A stretch of 44,060 nt of DNA from Acetobacteraceae bacterium. GTDB taxonomy: Bacteria > Pseudomonadota > Alphaproteobacteria > Zavarziniales > Zavarziniaceae. Location: contig CANCOY010000012.1 of assembly GCA_947379865.1 (NCBI GenBank), positions 1-44,060 on the forward strand, given 5' to 3'. Both the position numbers and the translations under genes were made by a program. Under the pieces are notes generated by a model. That model made no database searches. It was not told the origin of the DNA and saw only the letters and a program-made list of their open reading frames with translations. This document shows positions 40,710-44,060 of the stretch, one piece after another (the stretch's first letter is position 1; the number at the start of each line of letters is the position of its first letter).

Positions 40710-41534
40710 TCAGGCGGGGGATATCCCGCGCAGGCGCTCTGACCGGCGGCGCAACAGCTCGATGGTGGTAAGCAGGGCGATGGAGATCACCACCAGAATG
40801 CACGCCGCCGCCAGGATCGTAGGGCTGATCTGTTCGCGGATGCCGGCAAACATCTGGCGCGGCAGGGTGCGCTGCTCTGGCCCGGCGATGAACAGCACCA
40901 CCACCACCTCGTCGAACGAGGTAACAAAGGCAAACAGCGCCCCGGAAATCACCCCCGGCAGAATCAGCGGCAGCTGCACCCGGCGAAACGCCGTCCAGGG
41001 CGAGGCGCCCAGATTGGCAGCCGCGCGCGTCATGCTGTGATCAAAGGCGGTGAGGGTGGCCGTAACGGTGATCACCACAAAGGGGGTGGCGAGCGCGGTG
41101 TGGGCCAGGATCAGGCCGGGCAGCGTGTTGGTCAGCCCGATGTCTGAATAAAAGAAATACATCCCCACCGCCGTGATCACCACAGGTACAATCATGGGCG
41201 AGATCAGCACACTCATCACCAGCGTGCGCATGGGAAACTTGCGCTGCGACAGGCCAAGGGCCGCCAGCGTGCCCAGCGTGGTTGCCAGTGTTGTGGCAAA
41301 GGCGCCCACGATCAGGCTGTTGCGAATGCCCAGCTGCCATTGCGGGTTGTTCACCAGATCCTGGTACCACTGTAGCGACAGACCGGGCATGGGATAGCTG
41401 AAATAGGGCTCCGCATTGAAGGACAGCGGCATGACCACCAGGATCGGCGCGATCAGGAACAGCAGCACCGCGCCGCAGAGCACGCGGAACACCCAGTACC
41501 AGACACGTTCCAGGGGAGAGGCATAGGGCATCAT
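40710..41534 (-). CDS. ABC transporter permease, PotC-like
   Basis: Inner-membrane permease, 274 residues, six predicted helices, of the spermidine/putrescine/opine-type family. The coupling loop is visible in FDHSMTRAAANLGASPWTAFRRVQLPLILPGVISG. The N-terminal region YFSYPMPGLSLQWYQDLV is typical of PotC/YdcV-like subunits. Starts three bases after the other permease, so the two are coupled. It ends 10 bases from the PhyH-gene stop on the other strand. Confidence 0.9.
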   Translation of the reverse strand: MMPYASPLERVWYWVFRVLCGAVLLFLIAPILVVMPLSFNAEPYFSYPMPGLSLQWYQDLVNNPQWQLGIRNSLIVGAFATTLATTLGTLAALGLSQRKFPMRTLVMSVLISPMIVPVVITAVGMYFFYSDIGLTNTLPGLILAHTALATPFVVITVTATLTAFDHSMTRAAANLGASPWTAFRRVQLPLILPGVISGALFAFVTSFDEVVVVLFIAGPEQRTLPRQMFAGIREQISPTILAAACILVVISIALLTTIELLRRRSERLRGISPA

Positions 41535-41537
41535 GGC

Positions 41538-42785
41538 TCAACCCAGCTTCATGTTCTCGACGCCCACCAGCTTGTTGTAAAGCAGGTAGAGGCCAAGGGT
41601 GAGCGACAGGAGGACAAAACCAAGGGCAGAGCCCAGTCCCCAGTTGATTTCCTTGTTCGTGTAGAAGGCCACGAAATAGCTGATCATCTGGTCCGTGGCG
41701 CCGCCGACCAGAGCCGGCGTGATGTAATAGCCAAGGGACAGGATGAAGGTCAGCAGGCAGCCGGCACCCACACCCGGCAGGGTCTGGGGCGCATAGACCC
41801 GCCAGAACGCCTCGAACGGCCCCGCCCCGAGCGAGCGCGCGGCACGCACGTGGCTGGGCGAAATCGTGCGCATCACGGAATAGATCGGCAGCAGGGTGAA
41901 GGGCAGCTGGATGTGCATCATCGCAATCAGCGTGCCGCCCCGGTTGAAGATCAGGGCCAGCGGCTCGGTAATCAGATGCAGCCAGATCAGCGTGTTGTTG
42001 ACGATGCCATTGGTCTGCAACAGCACCACCCAGGCCGTGGTGCGTACCAGCAGCGAGGTCCAGAATGGCAGCAGCACCAGGATCATCAGGATATTGGCCG
42101 TCCGCGCCGGTTGGGTTGCCAGCAGATAGGCCACCGGAAAGCCCAGCACCAGGGTGCCGAGCGTCACCATGAACGAGATCATGATGGTGCGGCCGAAAAT
42201 GTCGATGAACACTGCCTGGTCAGGCTCGGCCCGAACCACGTCACCCTTCACGTCACGCTTGAGGTCTAGCGCCCCCAGCAGATAGAAATCCGTATAGGGC
42301 GCACCGGCCCGCTTGAGGGCGGCCCACCATTCGACGCTGTCCCACACCGGGTCAGAGGCCACAAGCACAGGCTTCCACGGGCCGCCACCCGCGTTCTGCA
42401 CGGCCTTGCCGGCAGAGATCATGATGCTGCGGGCGCCCGGCCAGTCGTAATTCATCCGCTTGCCAATCAAGGCGGTGGTGCGCGCCTTCTGGGTCTCCAC
42501 CAGATCAGCGGCAAGGGCCGCAAAGACAGCCTCGTCAGGTGCCGCAGCATGGTCCCAGTCGCCCAGCGCCGTGAGGGTTTGCGGCAGGTTCGTGCTCACC
42601 TCGGGATTGCTGACCGCCCGTGTCATCAGGGTGAGGATCGGCAAGGCGAAGCTGAGGACGATGAAAAGGAAGAGGGGGGCCACCAGCAGCATGGCCATGC
42701 GGGTCTGTCGGCGCTCGGCCCTTTGCAGGCGGCGCTTCAGGTCGGGATCACGCACATGGGGTGCTGCATCGGCGATGGCAGTCAT
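41538..42785 (-). CDS. ABC transporter permease, PotB-like with extra periplasmic region
   Basis: Inner-membrane permease, 415 residues, well above the roughly 280 to 310 usual for PotB. The first helix (about residues 30-55) is followed by a predicted periplasmic insertion of about 135 residues before the permease core (IFGRTIMISFMVTLGTLVLG). The coupling loop is SPSHVRAARSLGAGPFEAFWRVYAPQTLPGVGAG. GAGGATC directly precedes the ATG at 42785; an upstream ATG at 42860 would read through the intergenic hairpin. Co-transcribed with the binding-protein and PotC-like genes. Confidence 0.9.
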   Translation of the reverse strand: MTAIADAAPHVRDPDLKRRLQRAERRQTRMAMLLVAPLFLFIVLSFALPILTLMTRAVSNPEVSTNLPQTLTALGDWDHAAAPDEAVFAALAADLVETQKARTTALIGKRMNYDWPGARSIMISAGKAVQNAGGGPWKPVLVASDPVWDSVEWWAALKRAGAPYTDFYLLGALDLKRDVKGDVVRAEPDQAVFIDIFGRTIMISFMVTLGTLVLGFPVAYLLATQPARTANILMILVLLPFWTSLLVRTTAWVVLLQTNGIVNNTLIWLHLITEPLALIFNRGGTLIAMMHIQLPFTLLPIYSVMRTISPSHVRAARSLGAGPFEAFWRVYAPQTLPGVGAGCLLTFILSLGYYITPALVGGATDQMISYFVAFYTNKEINWGLGSALGFVLLSLTLGLYLLYNKLVGVENMKLG

Positions 42786-42838
42786 GATCCTCTGGGGTCT
42801 TCCTAGGGGTCGGGGTCGGGGGGGCCGGCAGCCGGGAT

Positions 42839-42866
42839 CCGGGGGCGGGCAACTGCCCACCCCCGG
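42839..42866 (-). other. Intercistronic hairpin after the binding-protein gene
   Basis: On the transcribed strand, CCGGGGGTGGGC pairs with GCCCGCCCCCGG over 12 bases (one G-U pair) around a 4-base loop. It sits 18 bases after the binding-protein stop. No T-run follows, so mRNA stabilisation or partial attenuation is more likely than full termination. Confidence 0.65.
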
Positions 42867-42884
42867 TCCAGCATCGGGCGTGCC

Positions 42885-43940
42885 TTACTGGGCAAGCCAG
42901 GTGGTGAAACGCTTCTCCAGTTCGTCGCGATGATCGCCCCAGAACTTGAAGTTCGTCTGCTGCATGCCTGTCATGTTGGCGGGTGCCGTCGGCAGCTTGG
43001 GCAGGGTGGCGGCCGCAACCTTTGCCGCTGCATCCTTGTTGGCCGGGCCATAGGCGATGTAGTTCGGCTGCACGGCCTGGTTCTCGGCCGCCGAGGCGAA
43101 GGCGATGAAGCGATAGGCTGCATCCACATTCTTGCCGCCCTTGGGGATCGCCCACAGGTCATAGTCGGGCAGCTGGCCATCCCAGACGATCTTGAAGGGC
43201 TTCTTGTCGGTGTCGATGGCCTTCTGGATACGGCCGTTCCAGGCGGTCGTCATGGCAACGGCGCCATCGGCCAGCAGCTGCGGTGGCTGGGCGCCGGCTT
43301 CCCACCAGACGACGTCCTTCTTGATGGTGTCGAGCTTCTTGAAGGCACGGTCGACGCCCGCCGGGGTGCCGAGAACCTTGTAGACGTCAGCCGGGGCCAC
43401 GCCATCGGCCAGCAGGGCGAATTCCAGATTGCCGAACGCAACCTTCTGCAGGCCACGCTTGCCAGGGAACTTCTTGGCATCGAACAGGTCGGCGATCTTG
43501 GTCGGGCCGTCTTTGAACTTCGACGTGTCATAGGCAAAGATCGTCGAGTACATGATCGAGGGCACGCCGCACTCGAAGTCGCCGGCGCCGATGAACTTGC
43601 TCTTGTCGCCAACCTTGGACCAGTCGATGGGCTCAAGCAGGCCCTCGTCGCAGGCCTGGATCACGGTTGCCGTGTCCACGTCCACCGCGTCCCAGGTGGT
43701 GTTCTTGGACTCGACCATGGCGCGGATCTTGGCGATCTCGCCGTTGTATTCCTCTTCCGTGATCTTGGCGCCGGCCTTGGCCGTGTACGGCTTGAAATAG
43801 GCTTCCTGCTGGCTGGCCTGATAGGCGCCGCCCCACGACACGATGGTGAGGGCGTCGGCAGCCTTGGCAGCAGGCGCCGCCACGGCCAGCGCCATGGCGG
43901 AGGCCATGATCGCCAAACCGGTCTTCGTCTTGTTCGTCAC
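42885..43940 (-). CDS. ABC transporter substrate-binding protein, PotD-like
   Basis: Periplasmic receptor of family-1 type used by polyamine, opine and related importers; about 351 residues. Signal peptide TNKTKTGLAIMASAMALAV with cleavage near APAAKA-AD; mature chain starts LTIVSWGGAYQ, and carries MVESKNTTWDAVDVDTATV, WWEAGAQPPQLLADG and NVDAAYRFIAFAS as in PotD/AgtB-like proteins. The GTG at 43940 has GGAG six bases upstream and begins right at the signal peptide; in-frame ATGs at 43952 and 43997 lack this. The cognate ATPase is probably encoded beyond the window end or elsewhere. Confidence 0.92.
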   Translation of the reverse strand: MTNKTKTGLAIMASAMALAVAAPAAKAADALTIVSWGGAYQASQQEAYFKPYTAKAGAKITEEEYNGEIAKIRAMVESKNTTWDAVDVDTATVIQACDEGLLEPIDWSKVGDKSKFIGAGDFECGVPSIMYSTIFAYDTSKFKDGPTKIADLFDAKKFPGKRGLQKVAFGNLEFALLADGVAPADVYKVLGTPAGVDRAFKKLDTIKKDVVWWEAGAQPPQLLADGAVAMTTAWNGRIQKAIDTDKKPFKIVWDGQLPDYDLWAIPKGGKNVDAAYRFIAFASAAENQAVQPNYIAYGPANKDAAAKVAAATLPKLPTAPANMTGMQQTNFKFWGDHRDELEKRFTTWLAQ

Positions 43941-43988
43941 ATCGCTCTCCATGGTTAGTGCCGGTCCCCCCGGCATCAGTTGCATAAC

Positions 43989-44023
43989 CCGGGCCATGCA
44001 GGCCCGGATGCCGCTCAGAGCGG
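43989..44023. other. Two small hairpins upstream of the binding-protein gene
   Basis: CCGGGCC / GGCCCGG with a 5-base loop (43989-44007) followed by CCGCT / AGCGG with a 3-base loop (44011-44023). They fill the leader of the importer operon and may belong to the end of the next gene beyond the window. No coding sequence is assigned to 43941-44060. Confidence 0.45.
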
Positions 44024-44060
44024 ATCAAGGGCGCGGCAATCGCGGCTTGACCAGCCCACC

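Overview
The window is strongly G+C-rich with dense coding, few short intergenic gaps (none above about 220 bases) and no tRNA, rRNA, insertion sequence, phage gene or CRISPR array that I could see. Gene content points to a heterotrophic alphaproteobacterium, probably Rhodospirillales-like. The signs are a ribF-ileS-lspA-DUF3035(BamF)-M16-M16 run, a tadA / rluB / rsmD neighbourhood, a MutL that carries the endonuclease motif, and long-form PstC and PstA. The genus cannot be read from the sequence alone.

Layout. 1-3.0 kb: a spinster-like MFS transporter, then two overlapping minus-strand genes (a conserved hypothetical and a secreted Rap1a/Tai-like protein). 3.1-9.6 kb: a phosphate uptake operon pstS-pstC-pstA-pstB behind a three-repeat Pho box, with a strong hairpin between pstS and pstC; phoU, phoB and phoR are absent, and a stand-alone CheY-like receiver converges on pstB. 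10.2-22 kb: housekeeping genes, namely a MaoC-type hydratase, ribF, ileS, lspA, a BamF-like lipoprotein, a paired active and inactive M16 peptidase, pgi and mutL. 21.9-26.6 kb: a DODA-type dioxygenase, a solitary HigA antitoxin with its own promoter and palindrome, rsmD, an RluB-type pseudouridine synthase with a long tail built from 126-bp tandem repeats, and tadA. 26.7-29.2 kb: an acyl-CoA dehydrogenase with a good terminator and a DHA1-type MFS transporter.

29.2-36.1 kb: aromatic catabolism. Five minus-strand genes (paaA-paaE) encode the complete phenylacetyl-CoA epoxidase, preceded by the repressor gene paaX and an isochorismatase-fold hydrolase. A divergent gene encodes an HpaB / 4-hydroxybutyryl-CoA dehydratase-family flavoprotein. 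An inverted pair of PaaX-like sites sits between paaX and paaA.

36.2-44.06 kb: a small protein of unknown function, then an apparent nitrogen-compound scavenging locus: creatinase, an ArgE-like M20 amidohydrolase, a DUF1028 Ntn-hydrolase-like protein, a PhyH-type Fe(II)/2-oxoglutarate oxygenase, and a polyamine/opine-type ABC importer (binding protein and two permeases, ATPase not in the window). This locus is the best candidate for an undescribed pathway: transporter and enzymes fit import and stepwise breakdown of a guanidino or N-substituted amino compound, but the substrate is not shown by the sequence.
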